A stretch of 64,000 nucleotides of DNA, taken from NCBI GenBank assembly GCA_000775715.1, contig JRWQ01000007.1:62001-126000 (forward strand). Reading direction: 5' to 3'. The stretch is from Vibrio tubiashii. GTDB lineage: Bacteria; Pseudomonadota; Gammaproteobacteria; Enterobacterales; Vibrionaceae. Below are positions 39,050-49,601 of the stretch, piece after piece. The translations under genes and the position numbers were made by a program. The notes below the pieces were generated by a model. That model was not told where the DNA came from. It ran no database searches and saw only the letters and a program-made list of their open reading frames with translations. The number at the start of each line of letters is the position of its first letter. Within the stretch, counting starts at the first letter, position 1.

Positions 39050-39724
39050 ATGAACAAGCTGTTTACGGAGTGCTTTTATTTCTCCAAATCTAATTTTGGA
39101 CCTATTTTCAAGCTTTTTGGTCTGTATGTCATTATCTCATCCTTACTTAACCCTTTTGTTGAGTATTTAAGCCTCAACTCAAACTTGAATTGGGGAACGC
39201 TTACTTATCAAGTGATATTGGGCCTTATATACACCTACTTGATGATAAAGTTTATCCAGTTTATGGCCTCTACGGTGACGGGCGACAGTGTACAAAGTCG
39301 TTTCTCATGGAGCCTATGGTGGCGGCTGTTACTTGTGTATACTTTCTATGGTATCGCTGTCATGGTCGGGTTTATCGCGTTGATTTTACCGGGAATATAT
39401 TTGGCGGCTAAGTATGCTTTTGCTGATTTCGAAGTGGTACTAAACGATAAGCCTGTATTCTCTGCTCTGCATGAAAGTTGGAACGATACTAAAGGTATTG
39501 CTGGGCGGCTCATGTTAGTGACAACAGTCATCGCAGTGTTCCAATTCGCGATTGGTTTTATTATCGGTGCAGTTGGTGAGCTTTCGTCGGTGATGTATTT
39601 TATTACTGACGTAGTTGGCGGGATCGTTTCTTCATCAGTAATGGTCTTTACATCAGTTGTCTATTTTAGGTTATATACAGAGAATCGGGTCATAGACACT
39701 GAGCCAGTGGAAAATAACCTTTAG
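39050..39724 (+). CDS. YciC/UPF0259-like multi-pass membrane protein
   Basis: This 224-residue inner-membrane protein has about five or six hydrophobic segments. The motif LPGIYLAAKYAFADFEVVL near residue 110, followed by ALHESWNDTKG near residue 137, is characteristic of YciC/DUF975-like families, in which P-G-I-Y-x-x-x-R/K-Y and S-x-x-x-T-K-G mark conserved loops. Function in these families is unknown. The AT-rich upstream region (38802-39049) shows no other gene. It is 54 nt upstream of the catB-like gene on the same strand and could be co-transcribed. Confidence 0.7.
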   Translation: MNKLFTECFYFSKSNFGPIFKLFGLYVIISSLLNPFVEYLSLNSNLNWGTLTYQVILGLIYTYLMIKFIQFMASTVTGDSVQSRFSWSLWWRLLLVYTFYGIAVMVGFIALILPGIYLAAKYAFADFEVVLNDKPVFSALHESWNDTKGIAGRLMLVTTVIAVFQFAIGFIIGAVGELSSVMYFITDVVGGIVSSSVMVFTSVVYFRLYTENRVIDTEPVENNL

Positions 39725-39778
39725 TAAATCGTTGTGGTTGGCGACTAGTGTTTATCTTGTTTTGGTCTCGTTGAAACT

Positions 39779-40411
39779 ATGAACTATTTTGAATCTCCCT
39801 TCGCGGGTAAACCTTTGTCTGATCAGGTAACGAATCCCAACATTCTCGTTGGTCGTCATAGCTACTATTCAGGTTACTATCATGGGCATGGCTTCGATGA
39901 TTGCGCACGCTATCTAAACCCAGAAAGAGACGATGTCGATAAGCTGATCATTGGGAACTTCTGTTCAATCGGTTCTGGTGCGGTATTCATGATGGCGGGC
40001 AATCAAGGACATCGCAGCGATTGGATCTCAACCTTTCCGTTTTTCTTTCAAGACGATGTGAATTTTAGTGAGGCTCAAGATGGCTTCGCTCGTGCGGGTG
40101 ATACAGTCATTGGCAATGACGTTTGGATTGGCTCTGAGGCTATGATTATGGCAGGTGTGACCATAGGTGATGGCGCAATTATTGCCAGCCGTGCTGTAGT
40201 GACTAAAGATGTAGCTCCCTATGAAGTAGTCGGTTCAAACCCAGCCAAGCATATTAAATTTCGCTTCTCTGAATTAGAGCGAGAAAAACTAAATCAAATA
40301 CAGTGGTGGCATTGGCGAGATTGCCAGTTAAAACCAGCGATGTCTCTGCTTTGTTCAGGAGACGTGGAAGGACTATATCGCTACTGGCAGGAGAGTGTTG
40401 TCGAAAGATAA
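39779..40411 (+). CDS. catB: CatB-type xenobiotic acetyltransferase
   Basis: This 210-residue left-handed beta-helix acetyltransferase belongs to the Vat/CatB family, which acetylates chloramphenicol or related hydroxyl substrates with acetyl-CoA. Features: the N-terminal [26 protein letters not shown]-type entry ([19 protein letters not shown]), the catalytic histidine in [10 protein letters not shown], hexapeptide repeats ([36 protein letters not shown]) and the C-terminal WWHWRD. It resembles the integron-borne catB genes of vibrios, but no attC/VCR repeat flanks it, so it appears resident. Whether it confers resistance cannot be said from sequence. The ribosome site is weak. Confidence 0.9.
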   Translation: MNYFESPFAGKPLSDQVTNPNILVGRHSYYSGYYHGHGFDDCARYLNPERDDVDKLIIGNFCSIGSGAVFMMAGNQGHRSDWISTFPFFFQDDVNFSEAQDGFARAGDTVIGNDVWIGSEAMIMAGVTIGDGAIIASRAVVTKDVAPYEVVGSNPAKHIKFRFSELEREKLNQIQWWHWRDCQLKPAMSLLCSGDVEGLYRYWQESVVER

Positions 40412-40419
40412 ACAAAAAG

Positions 40420-40452
40420 AAGGCACTGAGGGTTTGCTCTGTGCCTTTGTTT
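40420..40452. terminator. Bidirectional terminator between catB and katG
   Basis: The stem AAGGCAC / GTGCCTT is extended by GAG/CTC, preceded by A residues and followed by TGTTTT. It lies between convergent genes. Confidence 0.85.
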
Positions 40453-40488
40453 TATCTACTTGAGTCGCTTTGATTAGATGGCTTTTAA

Positions 40489-42747
<2,259 letters not shown>

Positions 42748-42842
42748 TCAGCGCTGTGACTATTTACACTGATTTACTTACTTTTGTTAAGGTTATTCCA
42801 GAGGTCTGATATTAGTATCGTCAAGATATGCCCATATAGATA

Positions 42843-42879
42843 ATGGGTCTTTCCTATACTCGTGATAGGAGGAGCCTAT
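42843..42879. promoter_or_regulatory. OxyR-like binding site between katG and pirin genes
   Basis: Four tetranucleotides, ATGG, CTAT, ATAG and CTAT, occur with exact 7-nt spacers and a total of 37 bp. This is the ATAG-N7-CTAT-N7-ATAG-N7-CTAT layout of full OxyR sites, with 15 of 16 core bases matching. The internal T and A positions of the consensus are mostly not kept. The position next to katG supports the reading. Confidence 0.55.
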
Positions 42880-42886
42880 TACCTTT

Positions 42887-42907
42887 TCGTTCGAAATATT
42901 CGAACGA
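42887..42907. promoter_or_regulatory. Perfect 9-bp palindrome upstream of the pirin gene
   Basis: TCGTTCGAA-ATA-TTCGAACGA is a perfect inverted repeat 8 bp beyond the OxyR-like site and about 90 bp before the pirin start. It has the form of an operator for a dimeric repressor such as a TetR- or MarR-type protein. The cognate regulator is unknown. Confidence 0.5.
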
Positions 42908-42994
42908 GAGCCTCTATTCTTCCCGCTTACAATCACTCTCTGGCTGAGTAAACTGGCTTTATTCCTTAAAGGGGCCAGTTATAGGAGAGAGAAC

Positions 42995-43843
42995 ATGAGT
43001 GCAAACAGACAAGTCAATCAGCTAATTCGTGTCCATCCGACTTCTGATGGGGACGGAGTCAAAATTCAGCGTGTCGCCGGATTTAATAACGCGCAGTTTT
43101 CTCCGTTCTTAATGATTGATGAGCTGAAATCCGATCAACGTTCAGATTACGTTGGCGGTTTTCCTCCTCACCCTCACCGAGGTATTGAGACCTTGACCTA
43201 TATGCTCAAAGGACATTTTCAGCATAAAGACCATATGGGTAATGTCGGTGAGCTAAGAAGCGGTGGCGCACAATGGATGGCTGCAGGTCGTGGTGTTATT
43301 CATAGTGAAATGCCAATCATGGAAGAGGGCGATCTACATGGCTTTCAGATTTGGATTAACCAGCCTGCACGCGACAAGATGAAGCCTGCTCAGTATGTTG
43401 ATTTTCAACCTGAGACCATCACGGAACATAGCGATGAACAACTTGGTTTATTGCGTGTGTTAGCCGGAAGTGTAGTAGCAAACCAGCAACAGCTTAATGG
43501 TCCGTTAAACAAGACTGGCGTTGAGTTGAGCGTCTCTGATTGGCGCGCAAGCGAAGGCCATAACCTGAGCTTAGAAGTTCCTCAGCAGTTCAACGTGATG
43601 ATCTTAAGCTATCAAGGCTCAGTACAAGTTGGTGATCAGACACTTAAGCAAGGAGAGCTTGGGCTACTGACTAAAGGCGACTGTGTTGTGCTAAGAGCTT
43701 TGGAGCAAAGCGGGGTACTTATCTTTGCGGGAGAGCCGATAGATGAACCAGTTGTTCACTACGGACCGTTTGTTATGAACAGCATGGCTGAAATCGAGCA
43801 AACCATTCAGGATTATAACTCTGGCGTGTTTGAGACCTACTAG
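42995..43843 (+). CDS. Pirin-family cupin protein
   Basis: This 282-residue bicupin protein is of the pirin/YhhW family; some bacterial members have quercetinase activity. The metal site of the N-terminal cupin is intact: GGFPPHPHRGIETLTYMLKG supplies two histidines, HKDHMGN a third, and GRGVIHSEMP a histidine and glutamate. The C-terminal cupin lacks such residues, as is usual. AGGAGAGAG precedes the ATG. It is divergent from katG and shares its regulatory region, which suggests an oxidative or electrophile stress link. It ends before a terminator. Confidence 0.92.
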   Translation: MSANRQVNQLIRVHPTSDGDGVKIQRVAGFNNAQFSPFLMIDELKSDQRSDYVGGFPPHPHRGIETLTYMLKGHFQHKDHMGNVGELRSGGAQWMAAGRGVIHSEMPIMEEGDLHGFQIWINQPARDKMKPAQYVDFQPETITEHSDEQLGLLRVLAGSVVANQQQLNGPLNKTGVELSVSDWRASEGHNLSLEVPQQFNVMILSYQGSVQVGDQTLKQGELGLLTKGDCVVLRALEQSGVLIFAGEPIDEPVVHYGPFVMNSMAEIEQTIQDYNSGVFETY

Positions 43844-43919
43844 CACAGAATTTCTTTGAAGCTTAGTTTGAGCTTCATCCACACAAAGCGAACTATCCAC
43901 TGCCAGTTCTTTTTGTTTT

Positions 43920-43946
43920 GCCACACCTTTGCGTGTGGCTTTTTTC
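43920..43946 (+). terminator. Intrinsic terminator after the pirin gene
   Basis: The perfect stem GCCACAC / GTGTGGC with loop CTTTGC is followed by six T residues. Confidence 0.9.
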
Positions 43947-44037
43947 TATCTGCACGTTTGCAATATCGTTCAATAACTCTTGTTTAGGTTTGGTTAGTTT
44001 AAACAGCTCGTTTAAACGCCGAGTTAAGGAGAACAGA

Positions 44038-44628
44038 ATGAACAGTTTAGTTATGGCAATGTTGGCATTTGCATTCGTCGGAGCTGCGACACCAGGGCCA
44101 GTGAACTTACTCGCCACCACGACGGCCGCACAGCGTGGTAGTTCAGAAGCAGTGAAGTTGGTGCTAGGTGCCTCATTGGCGTATGCACTTGTGGTATTTA
44201 TTTCAGGCTCTGTCATGCATGAGTTGGTTGAGTTCATTCCTATGCTCGAAGCTATTTTAATGTGGGTAGGCAGTGCCTTTTTGATTTATCTCGCTTATCA
44301 GATCTTTACCGCGCCGGTTACAGAACTCGAGCCGCAATTACTGACATCGGGCTGGTGGATAGGAGCTTTCACCCAACTACTAAATCCAAAGGCGTGGTTA
44401 GTGGCGATGTCTGGCGTTAGCCTGTATGTCGTGGGGCAGAGCAATCCTGATCATTGGCTATGGGTGTTTACCTTGGTGTCGCTTATCTGCTGCTTAATGG
44501 GTGTGGGTTTATGGGCGCTGAGTGGACGAGCGTTTGCAAAGTATTTGTCTCATCCAAGAAAACAACGTACTTTTAATCAAGTCATGGCAGTCACCTTAGT
44601 GGCTTCTGTAAGCATGATCTGGCTATAG
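44038..44628 (+). CDS. LysE/RhtB-family amino-acid exporter
   Basis: This 196-residue inner-membrane translocator has about six hydrophobic segments. The family signature near the N-terminus, GAATPGPVNLLATTTAAQRG, includes the conserved PGP, and LLNPKAWLVAMSGV occurs near residue 117. Family members export amino acids such as lysine, threonine or homoserine lactones. The ATG at 44038 follows AAGGAGAAC, while the longer reading from 43918 runs through the terminator hairpin and is rejected. The AraC-type gene starts 33 nt downstream and probably regulates this exporter. Confidence 0.9.
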   Translation: MNSLVMAMLAFAFVGAATPGPVNLLATTTAAQRGSSEAVKLVLGASLAYALVVFISGSVMHELVEFIPMLEAILMWVGSAFLIYLAYQIFTAPVTELEPQLLTSGWWIGAFTQLLNPKAWLVAMSGVSLYVVGQSNPDHWLWVFTLVSLICCLMGVGLWALSGRAFAKYLSHPRKQRTFNQVMAVTLVASVSMIWL

Positions 44629-44661
44629 TTTTGGTTATTGGTGTCGCACAAGGAGCAGTGC

Positions 44662-45474
44662 ATGAAAAAAGATAACAGCGCGAATTTTAAGCAAAGTACG
44701 GTGTTGCCTTGGATTGAGATGCGTATAGCGAGCCAAAGCACTGCTTGTTACACTGCCCACTCCCATGACGAGTTTTCGTTCGGCATCATCGAACAAGGCC
44801 GGGCAGATTATCGCAATCACAATATAATCCACCATATTGGCCGTGGTGACATCGTCACGATCAATCCGTCCGACGTGCACTCGTGTAATCCTGAAGATGG
44901 AACCTGGTCTTATAGCATGTTGTTTGTTGATACTGAAAAAATGGGCCAGATACAGCAAGAAGTACTTGGGCAATCTTATACTGACTATATGCCATTCAAC
45001 CATGCTTTTGAGCGTGATGATGCGGTAAAAAATCGCTACCTAGCTTTGTTTAATGATCTGCAAACAGAGGGGGAGCAACTGCAAGTGCAATCCCGTTTGT
45101 ATGACTTTGTTGAAGCGGTACACGGACAAAGCCCAGTTGAGAATAAACCGGTTCCCACTTCGTCACTCAAGCGAATCCGTGAGAAGTTGCTTGATGATGT
45201 CAGCCATACCCATCAACTTGATCACCTAGCCGAAGAAGCGCAAATGAGCCGTTACCAATTAATCAGAGCTTTCAAACGCTATTACGGCTTACCACCCCAC
45301 GCCTATCTGATGGATGAGAAGATCAAACGCGCCAAAGTCATGCTGAAATCCGGTCAAGATATCGCACAAGTCGCCCTACAACTGGGCTTCTCTGACCAAG
45401 CCCATTTCCAACGCCAATTTAAAAAGAAAATCGCCGTCACACCAAAGTTCTATCAGTCGCATTTTGTTGATTAG
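44662..45474 (+). CDS. AraC-family transcriptional regulator with cupin sensor
   Basis: This 270-residue regulator has an N-terminal AraC-binding cupin domain (about 20-150) with HSHDEFSFGIIEQG and DIVTINPSDVHSCNPEDG. The C-terminal double helix-turn-helix (about 170-268) has QLDHLAEEAQMSRYQLIRAF and VALQLGFSDQAHFQRQFKKK. The start at 44662 is supported by AAGGAG 6 nt upstream. This arrangement, an AraC regulator directly behind a LysE exporter gene, is common and suggests that it senses an amino acid or related compound and controls its own operon. Confidence 0.93.
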   Translation: MKKDNSANFKQSTVLPWIEMRIASQSTACYTAHSHDEFSFGIIEQGRADYRNHNIIHHIGRGDIVTINPSDVHSCNPEDGTWSYSMLFVDTEKMGQIQQEVLGQSYTDYMPFNHAFERDDAVKNRYLALFNDLQTEGEQLQVQSRLYDFVEAVHGQSPVENKPVPTSSLKRIREKLLDDVSHTHQLDHLAEEAQMSRYQLIRAFKRYYGLPPHAYLMDEKIKRAKVMLKSGQDIAQVALQLGFSDQAHFQRQFKKKIAVTPKFYQSHFVD

Positions 45475-45485
45475 TGGTAGCAAAA

Positions 45486-45508
45486 AAGGAAGCCGAAGCT
45501 TCCTTTTG
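45486..45508. terminator. Bidirectional terminator between AraC-type and ABC exporter genes
   Basis: The perfect stem AAGGAAGC / GCTTCCTT with tetraloop CGAA has A residues before and T residues after. It lies between convergent genes. Confidence 0.88.
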
Positions 45509-45527
45509 TATTTAAGTAGAGGTTGAA

Positions 45528-47381
45528 CTAAGCGCTTTGCTTTTCAGCCTCTTCATCACCGATAAAACCACCGGTTTGGTGGGCCCAAAGTTGGGCGTAG
45601 ATGCCACCACTTTGAACTAGCTCTTGGTGAGTACCTTGCTCAACGACTTCGCCTTTGTCTAGAACGATTAAACGATCCATTGCAGCGATGGTTGAAAGTC
45701 GGTGAGCGATAGCAATCACCGTTTTGCCTTGCATTAGCTCGTTTAGGCTCTCTTGAATAGCCGCTTCAACTTCTGAGTCGAGCGCTGAGGTTGCTTCGTC
45801 AAGGATCAATAGCGGCGCATCTTTCAGTAGTACACGAGAAATTGCAACACGCTGACGCTGACCACCAGATAGCTTCACACCGCGCTCGCCGACCTGAGCA
45901 TCGTAGCCTACGTTACCAAATGGGTCGGTAAGCGTTTCAATAAACTCATGGGCGTGCGCCTGCTTGGTCGCGCGTAGCAGCTCTTCTTCACTGGCATCTG
46001 GGTTGCCGTAAAGAATGTTGTCGCGAATCGAGCGGTGTAGCAGTGAGGTATCTTGCGTCACCATACCGATATTACTGCGCAATGAATCCTGAGTCACATC
46101 AGAGATTACCTGACCGTCAATCTTGATCTTGCCACTCTCCACATCATGGAAGCGAAGCAGTAGGTTAACCAGAGTCGATTTCCCTGCGCCAGAACGACCA
46201 ACCAAGCCGACCTTCTCACCTGGCTTGATATTAAGATTAAGGTTGCTGATCACCCCTTTCTCTTTGTCACCGTAGTGGAAGCTAACATCGTCAAACTCGA
46301 TACCACCTTGGCTTACATCGAGTGGCTTAGCGTTAGGCTTGTCTTGGATATCGATCGGTTTAGACATTGTCTTCATGCCGTCAACTACTGTACCCATGTT
46401 TTCAAACAGGGCACCGACTTCCCACATGATCCACATCGACATACCGTTGATACGCAGAGCCAAAGCAATCGCAATGGCAATTGCACCGACACTGATTGAG
46501 TTGTCCATCCACAGGTAGATAGACAGAGCACTAATAGAGAACACCAGTACATAGTTGGTAATCTCTACCGCGACATCAAAGCCAGTCACTAGGCGCATTT
46601 GGCGATAAACCGTACCTAAGAAGCCATTCATACCTTCTTCGGCATACTCGGTTTCACGGCGGCTGTGAGAGAACAGTTTGACCGTTGCAATGTTGGTGTA
46701 GCTGTCTACGATGCGCCCTGTCATGGTTGAGCGAGCATCCGCCTGCTCAGAGGCGACTTGCTTTAGCTTAGGTACAAAGTAGAGCTGAATACCTACATAG
46801 CAGCACAACCAGATGACCATAGGGATCATTAATCGCCAGTCTGCTTGGGCTAGCAGTACCACAATAGAGGTAAAGTAGACCGAGACGTAGACGAACACAT
46901 CCATAGTTTTCATCACGGTTTCGCGCACCGCTAGTGAGGTTTGCATAACTTTAGTCGCGACACGACCTGCAAAGTCATCCTGATAGAAATTCAGGCTCTG
47001 CTTAAGCAAATAGCGGTGAGCTAACCAACGGATCGACATTGGGTAGTTACCCAGTAACGTTTGATGTACGAGCAGCGAATAGCCAATCACAAGCACAGGC
47101 ATAACAACCAGCAAGAGAGTACCGTAGAAAATTAGGTCACTCTGGTTATCTTGCCAAAATGTGTCTGGATTGCTGTTCGACAACCAATCAACCAAGTTAC
47201 CCATCGCGCCAAACAGCGACACTTCCACAATGGCGACAATGGTTGCCATTACCGACATGATAATTAGTGGGATTTCAAACCCACGAGTGTAGTGGCGACA
47301 AAACGCAAAAATACCCGAAGGAGGCTGTGTCGGCTCCTGATCGGGAAAAGGCTTAGTGAAGCCTTCAAACTTTTTAAACAT
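45528..47381 (-). CDS. ABC exporter, fused permease and ATPase (MsbA/multidrug type)
   Basis: This 617-residue half-transporter is expected to work as a homodimer in the inner membrane. Six transmembrane helices lie in residues 35-330. The ATPase domain (about 360-600) has Walker A GLVGRSGAGKSTLVNLLLRF, the signature LSGGQRQRVAISRVLL, Walker B LLILDEATSALD and the switch histidine in IAIAHRLSTI. The family exports lipids, peptides or drugs, and the substrate cannot be fixed. GGAACT precedes the ATG. It appears monocistronic, with a 350-bp spacer to the divergent ctlX-type gene. Confidence 0.92.
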   Translation of the reverse strand: MFKKFEGFTKPFPDQEPTQPPSGIFAFCRHYTRGFEIPLIIMSVMATIVAIVEVSLFGAMGNLVDWLSNSNPDTFWQDNQSDLIFYGTLLLVVMPVLVIGYSLLVHQTLLGNYPMSIRWLAHRYLLKQSLNFYQDDFAGRVATKVMQTSLAVRETVMKTMDVFVYVSVYFTSIVVLLAQADWRLMIPMVIWLCCYVGIQLYFVPKLKQVASEQADARSTMTGRIVDSYTNIATVKLFSHSRRETEYAEEGMNGFLGTVYRQMRLVTGFDVAVEITNYVLVFSISALSIYLWMDNSISVGAIAIAIALALRINGMSMWIMWEVGALFENMGTVVDGMKTMSKPIDIQDKPNAKPLDVSQGGIEFDDVSFHYGDKEKGVISNLNLNIKPGEKVGLVGRSGAGKSTLVNLLLRFHDVESGKIKIDGQVISDVTQDSLRSNIGMVTQDTSLLHRSIRDNILYGNPDASEEELLRATKQAHAHEFIETLTDPFGNVGYDAQVGERGVKLSGGQRQRVAISRVLLKDAPLLILDEATSALDSEVEAAIQESLNELMQGKTVIAIAHRLSTIAAMDRLIVLDKGEVVEQGTHQELVQSGGIYAQLWAHQTGGFIGDEEAEKQSA

Positions 47382-47731
47382 AAATAGTTCCTAAACACGC
47401 AAAGACGAAAAATTGCCAACGTGGTCGATGGCAGATGCGTACATCCATTAATAGGAAAAGTGAAGACCAACCTAGTCACCTATCTAGCTTGGTTTTGCAA
47501 TGGTATACCCTCAGTGAAGGAAATGTAACCAGTTTATTATTCTTTCTCTTGCATAATATTCAACTGAAGATCGCTTAGAGTTAGGTTGACAATAAAATTT
47601 ACTGCAATTAATTATTTCTGCACCTAATTTTCCTGCTTTAGGGGCTAATTAACAGGATATTTCAGTAATATTTTATTTAACATTATGCCTACAATTGGCT
47701 TTATTGAGTGAGATTAATTGAGTTTGTCACA
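47382..47731. promoter_or_regulatory. Divergent control region, ABC exporter / CtlX-type gene
   Basis: This 350-bp AT-rich spacer has no gene. On the plus strand TTGACA (47586-47591) is followed after 17 bp by TAATTA, a good candidate promoter for the hydrolase gene with a leader of about 110 nt. The leader contains TCCTG and CAGGA 17 nt apart, which may pair. Confidence 0.5.
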
Positions 47732-48703
47732 ATGTTGAAACAGCAAGCCGTACTAGAAAAAAATCGATCAACAGTACAAAACGCCAACTGTGTAGTGATG
47801 GTGCCACCAAAAGAGTTCGCCTTTAACGCCGAGACTGCGCAAGACAACGAATTTCAGCATCAAGTCACGCTATCGAATGAAGAAGTACGAGCCAAGGCGA
47901 TGGGTGAGTTTCACGCTATGGTTGCTGAACTTCGCCAAGCGAGTGTTCAGGTTGTGGTGTTTGACTATCCTCTGGGTGAGATTGAAACGCCTGATGCGGT
48001 GTTCCCAAACAACTGGTTTAGTACCACGGCCAATGGCGGGCTTTACACTTTCCCTATGGCATGTAAAAACCGTCAGCAAGAAGTGAAAGTTGATGCGTTA
48101 GTGGAAACACTGGAAAGGGCAGGGCGTCCTGTGACTAGCCAAGACAACTTACTCTCTTATTTGGAGCAAGATGCTCATCTTGAAAGTACGGGTGTGATGG
48201 TTAAAGACCATGCCAATAAGACGATCTATGCCGCGTTATCTCAGCGTTGTGATCGTGAAGTTTTGGAAGATTACGCTGAGCGTATTGGCTATGATCGTGT
48301 GGTCTCTTTTCAAACCGCATTACCATCAGGTAAGCCGATTTATCACACTAATGTGATGATGGCGATTGGCGAAAACTTCTGTGTGATCTGCGATGAAGTG
48401 ATTCCTGAATTTGAGCGTCGCTTTGTGATTAAATCACTGGCAAAAGACAAACAAGTGATTTCGATTTCGCTTGAGCAGATGAATCAGTTTTGCGGTAATA
48501 TTCTTCAGCTTGAAACCCATACGGGTGAGAAAGTAATTGCGATGTCTCAATCTGCTTACGATGCCTTCTCTTCTGCTCAGTTAGCTCAGCTTTCAAGTCA
48601 TGGAAAGCTGCTGCCATTCAATGTTAAGACGATTGAAAGCATTGGTGGTGGTAGTGTGCGTTGTATGCTAGGAGAAGTGTTCTTACCTACTTTGGCGGGC
48701 TAA
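47732..48703 (+). CDS. ctlX: CtlX-type guanidino/ureido hydrolase (arginine-deiminase-related)
   Basis: This 323-residue pentein-fold protein of the amidinotransferase/arginine-deiminase superfamily matches the group named CtlX (citrulline utilisation hydrolase). Motifs: CVVMVPPKEFAFNAETAQDN near residue 22, DAVFPNNWFSTTANGG near residue 95 and the catalytic cysteine in GGSVRCMLGEVFLP at the end. The start MLKQQAV at 47732 is chosen by family start position; the ribosome site is weak. Substrate assignment is by family name only. The neighbours are a YeiL-like regulator and adenosine deaminase, hinting at nitrogen scavenging. Confidence 0.78.
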   Translation: MLKQQAVLEKNRSTVQNANCVVMVPPKEFAFNAETAQDNEFQHQVTLSNEEVRAKAMGEFHAMVAELRQASVQVVVFDYPLGEIETPDAVFPNNWFSTTANGGLYTFPMACKNRQQEVKVDALVETLERAGRPVTSQDNLLSYLEQDAHLESTGVMVKDHANKTIYAALSQRCDREVLEDYAERIGYDRVVSFQTALPSGKPIYHTNVMMAIGENFCVICDEVIPEFERRFVIKSLAKDKQVISISLEQMNQFCGNILQLETHTGEKVIAMSQSAYDAFSSAQLAQLSSHGKLLPFNVKTIESIGGGSVRCMLGEVFLPTLAG

Positions 48704-48716
48704 ATCCCTGACAACG

Positions 48717-48746
48717 AAAATGGACACTGCCGAGTGTCCATTTTTC
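48717..48746. terminator. Bidirectional terminator after ctlX
   Basis: The perfect 12-bp stem AAAATGGACACT / AGTGTCCATTTT with tetraloop GCCG is followed by T. It also serves the convergent regulator gene. Confidence 0.92.
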
Positions 48747-48749
48747 TGT

Positions 48750-49433
48750 TTATTGATAGTACTGTTCTAGATAGTCACGCAGTTTGTCGATATCGACTGG
48801 GACGATTTCGGAATTGTCCGCCCCTTTCTTGACCAAGCCTTCTTTGATCAGCTCATGGATGATGCGAGTATACGCTCTCTCTGTGCAGCCGAATCTTTGT
48901 GCTTCCTGATACATATAGCTATGCCCGCGTGATTGTGAACTTGAGGAGTGTCGGCTGACCATATCTTTGATGATATTAAATTTTAACGGGTAGAGAGAGC
49001 GTTCAATCGCAATGTTAGTCGTGTTGAGGTAGATATTCGACATGCGATGAGTCATCCAAAAGGTTATCTCAGCATCTTCCAGTAGGAATTCAGCAAACTT
49101 GTCTTTTGGAATCACACTTAACTGAGCATTTTCTGTTGCGATAACGCTAAAGGGGCTAGGCTTATCGGAAAAGAACTCCATCTCACCGAAAAAGTTATCT
49201 TCGAGGTAGTAATCGCCAAGGCTGAGGGTTTTTCCGTTCTCTGCAGTGTGTAGAACTGAAAAGCGCGCTCCTTCTGTCCAGTAAACTTCATTAACTTCAC
49301 TGTGCTGGCGGATGATGTAGTCGCCTTTGGATACCAGCACTGTCTTGTACTGGTCACCTTTCACTAATTGGCGCAGCTTTTCTAAGCCGCTGTTTAGTAT
49401 CTTGTTCTTATCCATAGTGAGTGTGCTTAACAT
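48750..49433 (-). CDS. Crp/Fnr-family transcriptional regulator (YeiL-like)
   Basis: This protein of about 227 residues has a cyclic-nucleotide-binding-like beta-roll (SKGDYIIRQHSEVNEVYW; FFGEMEFFSDKPSPFSVIAT) and a C-terminal winged helix (EAQRFGCTERAYTRIIHELI then KEGLVKKG). The residues that contact cAMP in Crp are not conserved, and no Fnr-type N-terminal cysteine cluster is present. The general layout resembles E. coli YeiL, a stationary-phase and nitrogen-starvation regulator. Start choice is uncertain, since ATGs at 49433 and 49415 and a TTG at 49463 are all in frame without clear ribosome sites. It is divergent from add. Confidence 0.8.
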   Translation of the reverse strand: MLSTLTMDKNKILNSGLEKLRQLVKGDQYKTVLVSKGDYIIRQHSEVNEVYWTEGARFSVLHTAENGKTLSLGDYYLEDNFFGEMEFFSDKPSPFSVIATENAQLSVIPKDKFAEFLLEDAEITFWMTHRMSNIYLNTTNIAIERSLYPLKFNIIKDMVSRHSSSSQSRGHSYMYQEAQRFGCTERAYTRIIHELIKEGLVKKGADNSEIVPVDIDKLRDYLEQYYQ

Positions 49434-49601
49434 TATTGGGTAATTTTGAGTGCTACCGGACAATTGTCGTGTTACATATCTTTGCTAATCATATACCATG
49501 GCTTTAATCGTTATCAAAACAAATGATTAAGCGTATTTTCTGCTACTTAGGTGTGTTGAGCTACGCTTAGTCAATAAGCACGAAAGTTAGGACAAAAACA
49601 G

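Noticed and set aside
39779-40452. Integron cassette carrying catB
   Set aside because: No attC/VCR-type inverted repeat flanks the gene; the downstream hairpin is an ordinary terminator.
43918-44037. N-terminal extension of the LysE-type exporter
   Set aside because: It would run through the pirin terminator hairpin, while the ATG at 44038 has a proper ribosome site.
47548-47570. ArgR box upstream of the CtlX-type gene
   Set aside because: TGCATAATATTCA is one base short of, and mismatched to, the ARG box; too weak to claim.
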